A stretch of 64,000 bases of DNA from SCTD01 sp036675425 (lineage in GTDB: Bacteria; Actinomycetota; Actinomycetes; Mycobacteriales; SCTD01), in contig JAKFFB010000191.1 in NCBI GenBank assembly GCA_036675425.1, positions 7,377 through 71,376 of the forward strand, read 5' to 3'. The translations under genes were made by a program, and so were the position numbers. Below are positions 8,982 to 19,223 of the stretch, piece after piece; positions within the stretch are counted from its first letter, which is position 1, and each line of letters opens with the position of its first letter. Below the pieces are notes generated by a model that had not been told where the DNA came from, did not search any database, and saw only the letters and a list, made by a program, of their open reading frames with translations.

Positions 8982-9799
8982 GGCCGCAGGCTCGCGCGCA
9001 GCTGCTCGACGCGGGCGGTCGCCGCGGCGCGGAGGAGATCCGCATCGGTGCCCGCCGACACGAAGACCGCCCCCATCTCGACGTAGCGCGCGAGGACTGC
9101 CGGGTCCGCCACGCCGGCGACGCCGAAGGCTGTTCCTGCCGCTGCGGTCGCCACAGCCACCTGCTCGTACATCCGGACGACGGCGGGGTCGTCGACCCGG
9201 CCGGGGATGCCCAGCCCCGCGGTGAGGTCCTGCGTGCCGACCAGGACGAGGTCGATGCCTGGGACTGCGGCGATCTCACCCGCTGCGCTGACGGCCGCCT
9301 CGCTCTCGAGCATGACGCAGAGCAGCGCCGACGAGGTCAGGCGCTCCGCGAGCTCGGCCGGTGGCACGTCCTGGTAGTCGAGCAGCCTCGCCGGGCCGTA
9401 GGAGGACCGGCGACCCAGCGGCGGGAAGAGGCACCGCTCGACCAGCAGCTCGGCCTGCTCGGCCGACTCGACGTGCGGGGCGATGATCCCCTGACAGCCG
9501 GCGTCCAGCAGCCTGCCGGCGGCGTCGTCGTCCACCGACGCCACGCGCACCAGGGGGGTGATGCCGAGCGCCGTCGCGGTCGCGCCGAGCGCGGCCGCAT
9601 CGGCCAGCGAGGCGGTCGAGTGCTCCAGGTCGACGTACAGGGCGTCGAAGCCGGCGGCCCGCGCGAGGAACGCCAGGTCCGTCGTCGCGGCCATCGTCAC
9701 GCGCAGGCAGAGCGAGAGCTCCCTCGCCGCGAGCCGCTCCTTCAGCCGGTTGCGCAGCAGGGGGAACCGCGAGGGGGAGTCGGAGGAGCGGTGGGGCAT
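8978..9799 (-). CDS. HpcH/HpaI-family class II aldolase
   Basis: A 273-residue TIM-barrel protein of the 2,4-dihydroxyhept-2-enedioate / citrate-lyase-like aldolase family. Visible signatures are DALYVDLEHSTASL (metal- and pyruvate-site Asp/Glu), TPLVRVASVDDDAAGRLLDAG, GIIAPHVESAEQAE and the conserved PLGRRSSYG loop. It probably cleaves a 4-hydroxy-2-oxoacid to pyruvate and an aldehyde. I start at the ATG at 9799, preceded by GGAGG; the frame remains open for another 69 codons without family similarity. The overlap with the 2-hydroxyacid oxidase gene indicates one operon. The divergent neighbour is a flavin monooxygenase. Confidence 0.87.
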   Translation of the reverse strand: MPHRSSDSPSRFPLLRNRLKERLAARELSLCLRVTMAATTDLAFLARAAGFDALYVDLEHSTASLADAAALGATATALGITPLVRVASVDDDAAGRLLDAGCQGIIAPHVESAEQAELLVERCLFPPLGRRSSYGPARLLDYQDVPPAELAERLTSSALLCVMLESEAAVSAAGEIAAVPGIDLVLVGTQDLTAGLGIPGRVDDPAVVRMYEQVAVATAAAGTAFGVAGVADPAVLARYVEMGAVFVSAGTDADLLRAAATARVEQLRASLRP

Positions 9800-9879
9800 T
9801 CCGGCCTCCGGTTCGCGGCAGGGAGGGACAGTGTGCGTCACGCGACGGGCGCAGCGGGCGGCCGGCGTCCCGGAGAGGA

Positions 9880-9920
9880 TGGACAATCCTCGAGGTCGAA
9901 CTAATAATAGGACCGAACTC
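9880..9920 (+). promoter_or_regulatory. Probable promoter of the flavin-monooxygenase operon
   Basis: A conspicuously AT-rich patch in GC-rich DNA, between divergent genes. TGGACA at 9880-9885 is a good -35 and TAATAA at 9902-9907 (16-base spacing) a good -10 for a housekeeping sigma factor. The 10-mer GGACCGAACT at 9910-9919, at the predicted transcription start, resembles the half-site GGACCGAAACT in the liv operator region at 27184-27194. This could reflect a shared regulator, but two copies are thin evidence. Confidence 0.45.
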
Positions 9921-9935
9921 GGGAAGGCGGTGACG

Positions 9936-11252
9936 ATGACGGCAGGGAGTCGGCCCTCTCGGGTGGCGGTCATCGGGGCGGGGGCAGCCGGCCTGTGCGC
10001 GGCCAAGCACCTGCTGGCTCGCGGCGTCGACGTGACGGTCCTCGAGCTGGGCTCGTGCGTCGGCGGGCTGTGGGTCTACGAGAACGACAACGGCAGGAGC
10101 CCGGCGTACAGGTCGCTGCACATCAACTCCGAGGCCGCGGTCACCGCCTACGAGGACTTCCCCTTCCCCGACGGGACACCGCTGTTCCCGTCCCACGCCC
10201 AGGTGCGCTCCTACCTCGAGGACTACGCCCGGCATTTCGACATCACGCCGCGAATCCGCTTCCGGACGCGGGTCACGGCCGTCGAACCTCTGCCGGCCGA
10301 CCGGTGGCGGATCCGCCTCGACGACGGGGCGACCGAGGACGTCGACGCGGTGGTGGTGGCGACCGGGCACCAGGCCGAGCCCAGTCACCCTCCGTTCCGG
10401 GACGACTTCACCGGCACGTACCTGCACGTGCACGACTACCGGGTGCCCGAGGCCTTCGCCGGCAAGCGCGTGCTCGTGGTCGGGACCGGCAACAGCGCCA
10501 TGGACTCCGCGGCCGACCTCGCCGGAGTGGCCGCCACCGTCGCCGTCGTCGCCCGGTCACCGGTGCTGATCATGCCGCGGATGCTCTTCGGCGTGCCGAC
10601 CGCGCGCGTCCTCGCCCGGATCGAGCGGCCCTGGATGCCCTGGGCGCTGCGTCGGCGGCTGCGTGTCCTGCTCGCCACGATCGTGCACGGCCGGATGGAG
10701 ACGTGGGGGCTGCGGACGCCGACCACCCGTACCCATCCCACCGGGCACGCGACGATCATGTCGCACGCGGCGTACGGCCGGGTCGTCTTCCGGCCCGGCA
10801 TCACGGCCGTGCGCGGGACCGAGGTGGAGTTCGCCGACGGTCGCCGCGAGGAGTTCGACGTCATGCTGGCCGCGACCGGCTACGAGGTCGACCTCCCGTT
10901 CCTGGCCCCCGAGGTGGTGCCCGTGGTCGGTCGCCGCGTCGACCTCTACAAGCGGATCTTCCCGCCCGGCCGGCCGAACCTCTGCTTCATCGGGATGTTC
11001 AACGTCAGTGCCGGCGCGAACATCCGCATGATGGACACGCAGTCCCGGCTGCTGGCCGCTGTCGTGGCCGGCGAGGTGGTGCTGCCGTCCGCCGGGGCCA
11101 TGCGCGCCGATGTCGAGCGCGAGAAGCGCGAGCTGCACGAGCGCTACCCGGACCGCCCCCGCTACGAGCTCGAGCTGGACCCGGTCGCTTACCGCGAGGA
11201 GGTCGCGGCGCTCGAGGCTGCCGCGCCCGGGACGGCCCGTGCATGGCGGTGA
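9936..11252 (+). CDS. Flavin-containing monooxygenase-type oxidoreductase
   Basis: A 438-residue two-dinucleotide-fold flavoprotein. The FAD motif GAGAAGLCAAKHL is at about residues 14-26. The FMO fingerprint FTGTYLHVHDY (FxGxxxHxxxY, from about residue 158) separates it from Baeyer-Villiger enzymes, which end in W. The NADPH motif VVGTGNSAMDSA is at about 185, and the late LLAATGYEVDLPF stretch is the usual ATG motif. It should use NADPH and oxygen to oxidise a soft nucleophile or carbonyl. I take the ATG at 9936; a GTG two codons earlier is possible. It is coupled to the following hydratase gene, so hydroxylation or oxygenation probably feeds acyl-CoA breakdown. Confidence 0.85.
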   Translation: MTAGSRPSRVAVIGAGAAGLCAAKHLLARGVDVTVLELGSCVGGLWVYENDNGRSPAYRSLHINSEAAVTAYEDFPFPDGTPLFPSHAQVRSYLEDYARHFDITPRIRFRTRVTAVEPLPADRWRIRLDDGATEDVDAVVVATGHQAEPSHPPFRDDFTGTYLHVHDYRVPEAFAGKRVLVVGTGNSAMDSAADLAGVAATVAVVARSPVLIMPRMLFGVPTARVLARIERPWMPWALRRRLRVLLATIVHGRMETWGLRTPTTRTHPTGHATIMSHAAYGRVVFRPGITAVRGTEVEFADGRREEFDVMLAATGYEVDLPFLAPEVVPVVGRRVDLYKRIFPPGRPNLCFIGMFNVSAGANIRMMDTQSRLLAAVVAGEVVLPSAGAMRADVEREKRELHERYPDRPRYELELDPVAYREEVAALEAAAPGTARAWR

Positions 11253-11992
11253 CGACCGAGCGCCAGGGCCAGGTCCTGGTGATCAGGATGGACCGTCCGG
11301 CTCGCCGCAACGCCGTGGACGCGACGATGACCGCCGGCCTGGACGCGGCGATGGACGCGCTCGACGACGACCCCGAGCTGCGCGTCGGAGTGCTGACCGG
11401 GACGAGCGAGGTCTTCTCGGCCGGCACCGACCTGGTCCACGGCGCGGGGCCGGCCACCTCACGCGGGGGTGAGTACGGCGTCGCCCGGCGCCGACGCCGG
11501 ATCCCGCTGGTCGCCGCCGTGGAGGGGCCGGCCCTCGGCGGCGGCTTCGAGCTGGTCCTCGCCTGCGACCTCGTCGTCGCCTCGCGCACCGCGGTGCTCG
11601 GACTGCCCGAGGTGCGGTTGGGGTTGGTCGCCAACTGCGGGGGGCTCTTCCGCGGTCCGCGGCAGCTGCCGCTCAACGTCGCCCGGCAGATGCTGCTGAC
11701 CGGCGAGCCGCTGAGCGCCGAGCGCGCCTGGTCGCTCGGCCTGGTCAACGTGCTGAGCGAGCCCGGTGACGCCCTGCGCGACGCGCTCGCGCTGGCCGAG
11801 CGCATCTGCGCCGGCTCCCCCGCAGCGGTGTCGGCGAGCCTCGAGGCCGTCGACGCGTGCTTCGCGCAGGCCGACGCGGACGGCTGGCGGGCCACCGAGA
11901 GCGCGTGGGCGCAGGCCACCGCGTCCGTCGACAGCACCGAGGGCGTCGAGGCGTTCCTCGCCCGCCGGGCACCGCGCTGGTCCCGGTCATGA
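11243..11992 (+). CDS. Enoyl-CoA hydratase/isomerase family protein
   Basis: A 249-residue crotonase-fold protein. Oxyanion-hole segments are EVFSAGTDL and EGPALGGGFELVLACDL. Both glutamates expected of a true hydratase are present: FEL in the first segment and LPEVRLGL in the second. It probably adds water to a 2-enoyl-CoA in beta-oxidation-like degradation. It overlaps the monooxygenase gene by 10 bases and the next gene by 4, placing it firmly in a three-gene operon. The chain length or ring specificity is not evident. Confidence 0.88.
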   Translation: MAVTTERQGQVLVIRMDRPARRNAVDATMTAGLDAAMDALDDDPELRVGVLTGTSEVFSAGTDLVHGAGPATSRGGEYGVARRRRRIPLVAAVEGPALGGGFELVLACDLVVASRTAVLGLPEVRLGLVANCGGLFRGPRQLPLNVARQMLLTGEPLSAERAWSLGLVNVLSEPGDALRDALALAERICAGSPAAVSASLEAVDACFAQADADGWRATESAWAQATASVDSTEGVEAFLARRAPRWSRS

Positions 11993-12588
11993 CCACCACC
12001 CCCCCCGGCCCCCTGGCGGGCATCCCAGGAAGCAGGTCCTGCATGAGCCGCTCCGCACCGAGCCCGCGCATCGCCCCGGTCGCCTCGCCGGACGACGAGC
12101 AGGCCGCACTGCTCGCCAAGACGCTGCTGACCAAGGACGGCCGGCCGCTCAACCTCTTCGCGACGCTGGCGCACAACCCCCTGCTGCTCAAGCGGTTCAA
12201 CGCCCTCGGCGGGTTCTTCCTGCGCCACGGCGAGCTGCCCGACCGGGAGCGGGAGCTGGTCATCCTGCGGGTCGCGGTCCGGACCGGATCGCGCTACGAG
12301 CATGCCCAGCACGTCGTGATCGGACGGCAGGTCGGGCTCTCGGACGCCGAGATCGCGCAGGTGAGCGGTCCGCTGGACGCCTGGTCCGACGACGACCGGA
12401 CGCTGCTGCGCTTCGTCGACGAGATGGTCGACTCCGACGGCAGCGAGGTCACCACGTGGGCGTCGCTCGAGGCCCGCTACACGCAGCGGCAGATGCTGGA
12501 GCTCTCGCTGCTGGTCGGCTTCTACCGGATGCTGGCGGCGTTCCTCGTGGTGGTCGGAGTGCAGGTCGAGGACGAGCAGACGGACTGA
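11989..12588 (+). CDS. Carboxymuconolactone decarboxylase/AhpD-like protein
   Basis: A 199-residue alpha-helical protein of the CMD/AhpD superfamily. The core is LPDRERELVILRVAVRTGSRYEHAQHV, with the helical hairpin typical of the family. The Cys of the AhpD CxxC peroxidase site is absent (the corresponding stretch is GSRYEHAQH), so redox activity is unlikely; it resembles the large uncharacterised subgroup found with aromatic and steroid catabolic genes. The start at 11989 forms an ATGA overlap with the hydratase; an internal ATG at 12043 cannot be excluded. Function in the operon is unknown. Confidence 0.8.
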   Translation: MTTTPPGPLAGIPGSRSCMSRSAPSPRIAPVASPDDEQAALLAKTLLTKDGRPLNLFATLAHNPLLLKRFNALGGFFLRHGELPDRERELVILRVAVRTGSRYEHAQHVVIGRQVGLSDAEIAQVSGPLDAWSDDDRTLLRFVDEMVDSDGSEVTTWASLEARYTQRQMLELSLLVGFYRMLAAFLVVVGVQVEDEQTD

Positions 12589-12597
12589 GTCGCGGGG

Positions 12598-13293
12598 TCA
12601 GTCGCGCAGCCCGAGCCGGGCGTCGAAGGCTGTGGAGTGCTGCTGCTGGACGCCGGACAGCACTGCCTGCTCGGTCGTCGCGCGGGCGGCGAGCGCGGCC
12701 ACGACGTCGATGAGGTGTCGGCGCGGGACGACGGCGACGCCGCCCTCGTCGGCGACAAGGACGTCGCCCGGCTCGACGACCACCCCGCCGCAGCAGACCG
12801 CGACGTCGAGCTCGCCCGGTTCCCGCTTCGGCGGCGAGTAGGCCGTCTCCCGGCGACCGAACACCGGGAAGCCCCTGTTCTGCAGCGCGGCCACGTCACG
12901 CCACCCGCCGTCGACGACGACGCCGGCCAGCCCGCGGGCGATGGGAGCCTCCAGGGCGCGGGCCCCGCTGCCGCACCCGTCCTGGTAACCGAGCCAGTCC
13001 ACGACCAGCACGTCGTCGGGGCCGACCCGGCCGAGGCCGCCGTGCACGGCCAGGTTGTCCCCCGGGAAGGCCTTGACCGTCCGGCAGACGCCGACGGTGC
13101 GCGCGACCGGCAGGTAGAGCGGACGGATGCCGGGGTCCATCGTGTACAGCCGTCCCACCACGTCGCTGACCTCGGTCATCGACACCGCACGCAGCGCGTC
13201 GAGCAGTCGGGGCTCCGGCCGCTCCGGGGCGGCTCCGATGCGCGGGCGCACCACCGGGACGTAGCCGCTCGCGGCGGGGGGGTCGGGCGTCAC
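12598..13293 (-). CDS. RraA-family protein (4-hydroxy-4-methyl-2-oxoglutarate aldolase-like)
   Basis: A 231-residue member of the RraA/HMG-aldolase fold: MTEVSDVVGRLYTMDPGI near residue 40, the phosphate-like loop in the middle and GVVVDGGWRDVAAL (about residue 135), which has the Arg-Asp substrate/metal pair. The usual acidic residue three positions after RD is Ala here, so classical aldolase activity is doubtful; related proteins decarboxylate oxaloacetate or have no known activity. Starts with a GTG that overlaps the preceding hydratase stop (GTGA). Last gene of the ACAD/ECH/RraA operon. Confidence 0.83.
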   Translation of the reverse strand: MTPDPPAASGYVPVVRPRIGAAPERPEPRLLDALRAVSMTEVSDVVGRLYTMDPGIRPLYLPVARTVGVCRTVKAFPGDNLAVHGGLGRVGPDDVLVVDWLGYQDGCGSGARALEAPIARGLAGVVVDGGWRDVAALQNRGFPVFGRRETAYSPPKREPGELDVAVCCGGVVVEPGDVLVADEGGVAVVPRRHLIDVVAALAARATTEQAVLSGVQQQHSTAFDARLGLRD

Positions 13294-14090
13294 CGTCCGA
13301 CGTACCGCGGGGCGCGCTTCTCGCGGAAGGCGGTGAGCGCCTCGGCCATGTCCTCGGTGCGGGTGGCGAGGACCTGGTTGCGGTTCTCCACCTCGAGGGC
13401 CGCCGTGAGGGAGGGCGCGTCGACGTTCTGCTGGAGCACGCGCTTGGTGAGCATCACGCCGAAGGGCGAGTTCCCGGCGATCTGCTCGGCGACGCCGATC
13501 GCCTCGTCCAGCAGCCGCTCGGCGGGGACCACCCGGTTGACCAGGCCGATGTCGGCTGCCTCCGTGGCGTCGACGAAGCGCCCGGTCATGAGGATCTCCG
13601 CCGCACGGCCGCTGCCGACGACGCGGGGGAGGAAGTACGACGAGCCGCAGTCCCCGCCGGACAGCCCGATGCGGATGAACGCGGCGTTGAAGCGGGCCGC
13701 CGGAGCGGCCAGCCGGATGTCGGCGGCCAGCGCCAGGGAGAAGCCCGCTCCGGCGGCTGCGCCGTTCACGGCGGCGATCACCGGCTTGGCCAGCCGGTGG
13801 AAGGCCGCCGTGGCGTCGGCCCACGACTCCTGGCCGCGCATCATCTCGGTGGCGGTCATGCCCGCCAGCGTGGCGGCGTCGTCCAGGTCCAGTCCCGCGC
13901 AGAACGCACGTCCGGCGCCGGTCACCACGAGTGCCCGCAGCGCGTCGTCCCCGGCGACCTCGCTGCAGACCTCCCGCCACTCCTCGAACATCCGGAAGGT
14001 GATGGCGTTGAGACGATCGGGACGGTCGAGCGTCATGACCGCCACACCGCCCGCGCGACGCTCGAGCTGCAGCGTGCTGTAGCCGGTCAC
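13290..14090 (-). CDS. Crotonase-fold protein lacking the hydratase glutamates
   Basis: A 266-residue enoyl-CoA hydratase/isomerase superfamily protein. The oxyanion-hole segments are present (GRAFCAGLDLDD; NGAAAGAGFSLALAADI), but the positions of both catalytic glutamates differ: the first segment reads GFSL instead of xCEL/FEL, and the second (FIRIGLSGGDCG) has Ile where Glu is usual. This pattern fits an isomerase, dehalogenase or carbon-carbon hydrolase better than a hydratase. The C-terminus REKRAPRYVGR is standard. Translation starts at a GTG overlapping the acyl-CoA dehydrogenase stop by 4 bases. Confidence 0.85.
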   Translation of the reverse strand: MTGYSTLQLERRAGGVAVMTLDRPDRLNAITFRMFEEWREVCSEVAGDDALRALVVTGAGRAFCAGLDLDDAATLAGMTATEMMRGQESWADATAAFHRLAKPVIAAVNGAAAGAGFSLALAADIRLAAPAARFNAAFIRIGLSGGDCGSSYFLPRVVGSGRAAEILMTGRFVDATEAADIGLVNRVVPAERLLDEAIGVAEQIAGNSPFGVMLTKRVLQQNVDAPSLTAALEVENRNQVLATRTEDMAEALTAFREKRAPRYVGR

Positions 14091-15328
14091 GGCTGCAGCA
14101 CCGGCGTCGCCCGCAGCTCGGCCCGGCCCAGGGACCGCAGGTGCACCTCGTCCGGTCCGTCGAACAGGCGCATCGCTCGGTGCCAGCCCCACATCGCCGC
14201 GAGCGGTGTGTCGTCGCTGACACCGGCGCCGCCGTGCACCTGGATCGCGCGGTCGATGACCCGCGTCACGGCGCGGGGGACGGCGACCTTGGCCATGGCG
14301 ACCAGGTCCTTCGCCGCCTTGTTCCCCTCGGTGTCGATGACGTGGCAGGCCTGGTGGCAGATGAGGCGTGCCTGCTCGATGTCGAGACGGGACTCCGCGA
14401 TCTGCGCGACGACGACGCCCTGGTCAGCCAGCGGGATGCCGAAGGCCGTGCGGTCCTTCGCGCGGGCCACCATCAGCGCGAGGGCCCGCTCGGCGGCGCC
14501 GAGCGCGCGCATGCAGTGGTGGATCCGACCGGGACCGAGGCGGGCCTGCGCTGCCGCGAAGCCGCCGCCCTCCTCGCCGACGACGTTCTGTACGGGCACG
14601 CGCACGTCCTCGAAGAGGATCTCGTTGTGACCGTGCTGGTCCTGCCGTCCGAAGACCGGCACGGAGCGCAGGTTCTGCACGCCCGGCGTGTCCATCGGCA
14701 CCAGGACCATCGTCTGCTGCCGGTGGGTGGGGGCCTCCGCATCGGTCTTGCCCATCACGATCATGACCGCGCAACGGGGATCGGCTGCGCCGCTGGCCCA
14801 CCACTTGCGCCCGTTGATGACGTAGTCGTCGCCGTCCCGCTCGATGCGGGTCGCGATGTTGGTCGCGTCGCTGCTGGCGACGGCCGGCTCGGTCATCGCG
14901 AAGGCGGAGCGGATGGTCCCCTCCAGCAAGGGCGTCAGCCACTGCTCCTTCTGCTCCGGCGTACCGAGCAGGTGCAGGAGCTCCATGTTCCCCGTGTCCG
15001 GGGCCTGGCAGTTCATGGCCTCCGGGGCGATGTCGTTGCTCCAGCCGGAGAGCTCTGCGAGCGGCGCGTACTCGAGCTGCGTCAGCCCGGACTCAGCCGG
15101 CAGGAAGAGGTTCCACAGACCCAGGGCACGAGCCTCCTGCTTGAGCACCTCGACGACCGGCGGCACGGTGTGGTCGTCGGGGCCGGCCGCGGCGCGGAAG
15201 GCCTCGTACTCGTGCTCCGCCGGCAGGACCCGGTCGCGCATGAAGTCGATCAGGACCTGGTGCAGCTGGACCGCGCGGTCCGAGGGAGCGGGTCCGATGG
15301 AGCTCGGGCTGGCAGACGGCGCGGGCAC
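14087..15328 (-). CDS. Acyl-CoA dehydrogenase (ACAD10/11-like)
   Basis: A 413-residue flavoprotein that would introduce a double bond into an acyl-CoA. ACAD signatures are FAMTEPAVASSDATNI (FAD contact, about residue 145), NGRKWWASGA, GPGRIHHCMRALGAAERAL and the C-terminal VHGGAGVSDDTPLAAMWGWHRAMRLFDGPDEVH. The long N-terminal helix region and the last motif match the ACAD10/ACAD11 branch, whose members work with an APH-like kinase; one is encoded nearby (18131-19192). The GTG start at 15328 has AGGAGAG just upstream. It heads a three-gene operon and has a TetR-type box in front (15366-15379). Confidence 0.88.
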   Translation of the reverse strand: MPAPSASPSSIGPAPSDRAVQLHQVLIDFMRDRVLPAEHEYEAFRAAAGPDDHTVPPVVEVLKQEARALGLWNLFLPAESGLTQLEYAPLAELSGWSNDIAPEAMNCQAPDTGNMELLHLLGTPEQKEQWLTPLLEGTIRSAFAMTEPAVASSDATNIATRIERDGDDYVINGRKWWASGAADPRCAVMIVMGKTDAEAPTHRQQTMVLVPMDTPGVQNLRSVPVFGRQDQHGHNEILFEDVRVPVQNVVGEEGGGFAAAQARLGPGRIHHCMRALGAAERALALMVARAKDRTAFGIPLADQGVVVAQIAESRLDIEQARLICHQACHVIDTEGNKAAKDLVAMAKVAVPRAVTRVIDRAIQVHGGAGVSDDTPLAAMWGWHRAMRLFDGPDEVHLRSLGRAELRATPVLQP

Positions 15329-15365
15329 GGGCTCTCTCCTGACGCTGTGGGACCGATGCGAACAG

Positions 15366-15379
15366 CGACCGATCGCTCG
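15366..15379. promoter_or_regulatory. Putative operator of the XRE-TetR regulator, copy 1
   Basis: The 14-mer CGACCGATCGCTCG lies between the regulator gene and the acyl-CoA dehydrogenase operon, 38 bases before its start. The same 14-mer occurs inverted at 16435-16448 upstream of the acyl-CoA ligase. The core CGACCGATCG is nearly palindromic and resembles operators of TetR-type acyl-CoA regulators. A partial repeat, GACCGATGCG, precedes it at 15351-15360. Confidence 0.55.
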
Positions 15380-15420
15380 CTCGGTGACGTGGTGAACGCT
15401 AGGCCGACGTGCGACGACCG

Positions 15421-16317
15421 TCAAGAGCCCGGGCGTCCGGGTCGCCGACCGGCCAACCTGCGCCCCTTCGCCGAGCAGCGCATCAGGTCGAGCGCGAACT
15501 CGACGTACTGCTGCGCGACCTGCTCCGGGCTGTCGGGTCCCCTCCCGTCGAACCACTGCGGCAGGGCCGTGCACATCGTCACCACCGCCCGGCTCGCCTC
15601 GCGGGGATGGGTCACGGCGAACGTCCCCTCGTCGCAGGCCTGCTCCACCTCGTCGTCGACCATCCGCTGCTGGGCGCGCCGGACCGCAGCGACCCGCTCG
15701 CGATCGGGCGGGAGCAGGCTGCGCATCTCGCTGGCGCCGACGAAGCCGAGCTCGCGGCGGTGGGTGTGGAAGAGCGCGAGGCACTCCACGAGCAGGGCGA
15801 ACCGCTGGACCGGTCCCTCGCCCTGCGTGCGGGCTGCCTGCGAGCGGCTGCGCAGGTCGGCCATCGTCACGTCGAGGATCGCGACGAGCATCTGCTGCTT
15901 GCTGGCGTAGTGGTGGTAGACGCCCGGTACGGACAGGTCGGCCCGCCGGGCGATGTCGCGCATCGTCGCGCCGTGGTAGCCGAGCTCGAGGAACGCTGCC
16001 AGCGCGGCTGAAAGGGGCGCGTCCAGCTGAAGCGGCGGGAAGGTGCGCCAGTCCGGGGGGTCGCCGACGGTCGCATCCCGCCGGATGCCGTGCCCCGGGC
16101 GCAGGAGCTCGTCCGTCGCGACGCCGAGGAGCCGGGCGGCGCGCTCGAGCCGCGCCGCGGGCATCTCACGCAGCCCGGTCTCCGCCGCGCTCAACGTCGC
16201 CGGGCTCACCTCGAGCTGCTGCGCGAACGCGCGCAGCGACAGCCCCTGCTGCTCGCGGACCTGCCGCAGGCGGGCACCCGAGCCTTGCGCGCCCGTCGAT
16301 CGATCCGCCACGAGCAT
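15421..16317 (-). CDS. XRE-TetR fusion transcriptional regulator
   Basis: A 298-residue regulator with two DNA-binding domains. An N-terminal Cro/C1-type HTH (about residues 15-72: LRQVREQQGLSLRAFAQQL, VSPATLSAAETG) is fused to a full TetR repressor (HTH about 97-145: GYHGATMRDIARRADLS, GVYHHYASKQQML; ligand domain to the end). TetR proteins in such catabolic clusters usually bind acyl-CoA. The gene lies between the operons it most likely controls, with a shared 14-bp box at 15366 and 16435. The role of the extra XRE domain is unknown. The ATG at 16317 is the only start that keeps the complete XRE domain. Confidence 0.88.
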   Translation of the reverse strand: MLVADRSTGAQGSGARLRQVREQQGLSLRAFAQQLEVSPATLSAAETGLREMPAARLERAARLLGVATDELLRPGHGIRRDATVGDPPDWRTFPPLQLDAPLSAALAAFLELGYHGATMRDIARRADLSVPGVYHHYASKQQMLVAILDVTMADLRSRSQAARTQGEGPVQRFALLVECLALFHTHRRELGFVGASEMRSLLPPDRERVAAVRRAQQRMVDDEVEQACDEGTFAVTHPREASRAVVTMCTALPQWFDGRGPDSPEQVAQQYVEFALDLMRCSAKGRRLAGRRPGRPGS

Positions 16318-16385
16318 CCTCCCGTCCTGCGCCGGAGCCCGGAGCGTACGCAGGTGCGCGTGTGCCGGCCGGGCTCGCGGAGAGT

Positions 16386-16448
16386 TTGACAGTCGGCCGG
16401 ATCCACGTCACTGTCGTCCATACGAAACACAGGCCGAGCGATCGGTCG
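16386..16448 (+). promoter_or_regulatory. Promoter and XRE-TetR box upstream of the acyl-CoA ligase
   Basis: A perfect -35 TTGACA (16386-16391) is followed after 17 bases by CACTGT (16409-16414), a weak -10. Downstream, at 16435-16448, CGAGCGATCGGTCG is the exact reverse complement of the box at 15366-15379. A repressor bound here would sit on the transcribed leader just before the ribosome-binding site GAAGGAG. The regulator gene starts 118 bases away in the other direction, so autoregulation is possible. Confidence 0.5.
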
Positions 16449-16469
16449 GTCCGGGTGAAGGAGTGCGGG

Positions 16470-18130
<1,661 letters not shown>

Positions 18131-18134
<4 letters not shown>

Positions 18135-19192
18135 CGTCCCCGGACGGCTCCGCCGAGGCGCTGCCCGGTCTCGACCTGGCCGCCCTGGCCGACCACCTGC
18201 AGCGCACCGTCCCCGGGCTCCTCGCGGGTCCGCTGAGCGGCCGGCTCATCGCCGGTGGCCGCTCCAACCTCACCTACCTGGTCGGCGACGGCGTCGGCAG
18301 CTGGGTGGTCCGCAGGCCTCCGCTCGGCCACGTCCTCGAGACGGCGCACGACATGGCGCGTGAGCACCGGGTGATGGCGGCCCTGCGTGACAGCGCGGTG
18401 CCGGTGCCGGAGATGGTCGCGCTGTGCCGCGACCCCGACGTCCTCGGGGCGCCGTTCTACGTGATGGCCTTCGTGGACGGCACGGTCTTCCGCACGCGCG
18501 AGGAGATGGAGCAGGTGCGCCCGGCCGATGCCGAGGCGATCGCGGACGGGCTCGTCGACACGCTCGCCCGACTGCACGCGGTCGCGCCCGACGAGGTCGG
18601 GCTCGCCGACCTCGGGCGCCCGGACGGCTACCTGGAGCGACAGGTGCGGCGGTGGGGAAAGCAGCTCGAGTCCTCGCGCAGCCGGGAGGTGTCGGGCCTG
18701 GAGGAGCTCGGGGCGCGGCTGGCCCGAGCTGTTCCGCAGAGCGGGCGCGCCACGCTCGTGCACGGCGACTACAAGCTCGACAACGTCGTGGTCGACCCGG
18801 CCCGGCCCGGCCGGGTGCTGGCCGTCCTCGACTGGGAGATGGCCACGCTCGGCGACCCGCTCGCGGATCTCGTGAACGTCGTCCTGTGGTGGGACGGCGT
18901 GCGCGACACCGAGGGGACGCCGTTCGCGGCCGTGCCGGCCGAGGTCGCCGGCTTCCCGCCGAGCAGCAGGCTGCTCGACCGGTACGCCCGGGCCACCGGC
19001 GCCGATCTCACGTCGCTGTCCTGGTACCTCGGCCTGGCCTGCTACAAGCTCGCGGCCATCTTCGAGGGCATGTACTACCGGGACCAGCGGGGGCTGACCG
19101 TCGGCGCCGGCTTCGACCGGCTGGCCGGGCTGCCCCCGGAGCTGACCCGGCGCGGCCACGACGCGCTTGACGGCCTGTCCCTGTCCGGCTGA
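18131..19192 (+). CDS. APH-family kinase, ACAD10/11-associated type
   Basis: A 353-residue aminoglycoside-phosphotransferase-fold kinase. The N-terminal IAGGRSNLTYLVGD is the usual opening of the ACAD10/11-linked subgroup; catalytic LVHGDYKLDNVVVDP (HGDxxxxN, about residue 215) and Mg-binding VLDWEMATLGDP (about 237) are intact. In animals the equivalent domain is fused to acyl-CoA dehydrogenase and phosphorylates 4-hydroxyacyl-CoAs so they can be dehydrated and oxidised. The ACAD10/11-like gene at 14087-15328, under the same putative operator, makes that role attractive here: catabolism of 4-hydroxy acids or lactones. Start overlaps the ligase stop by 4 bases. Confidence 0.87.
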
Positions 19193-19223
19193 ACCCCGTT
19201 CCCGTCCACGTCAGGAGACCACC

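Noticed and set aside
5212..9279. A 1355-codon open frame on the minus strand
   Set aside because: It is antisense to the alcohol dehydrogenase and MFS genes, low-complexity Arg/Gly/Pro-rich, and exists only because stop codons are rare in this GC-rich DNA.
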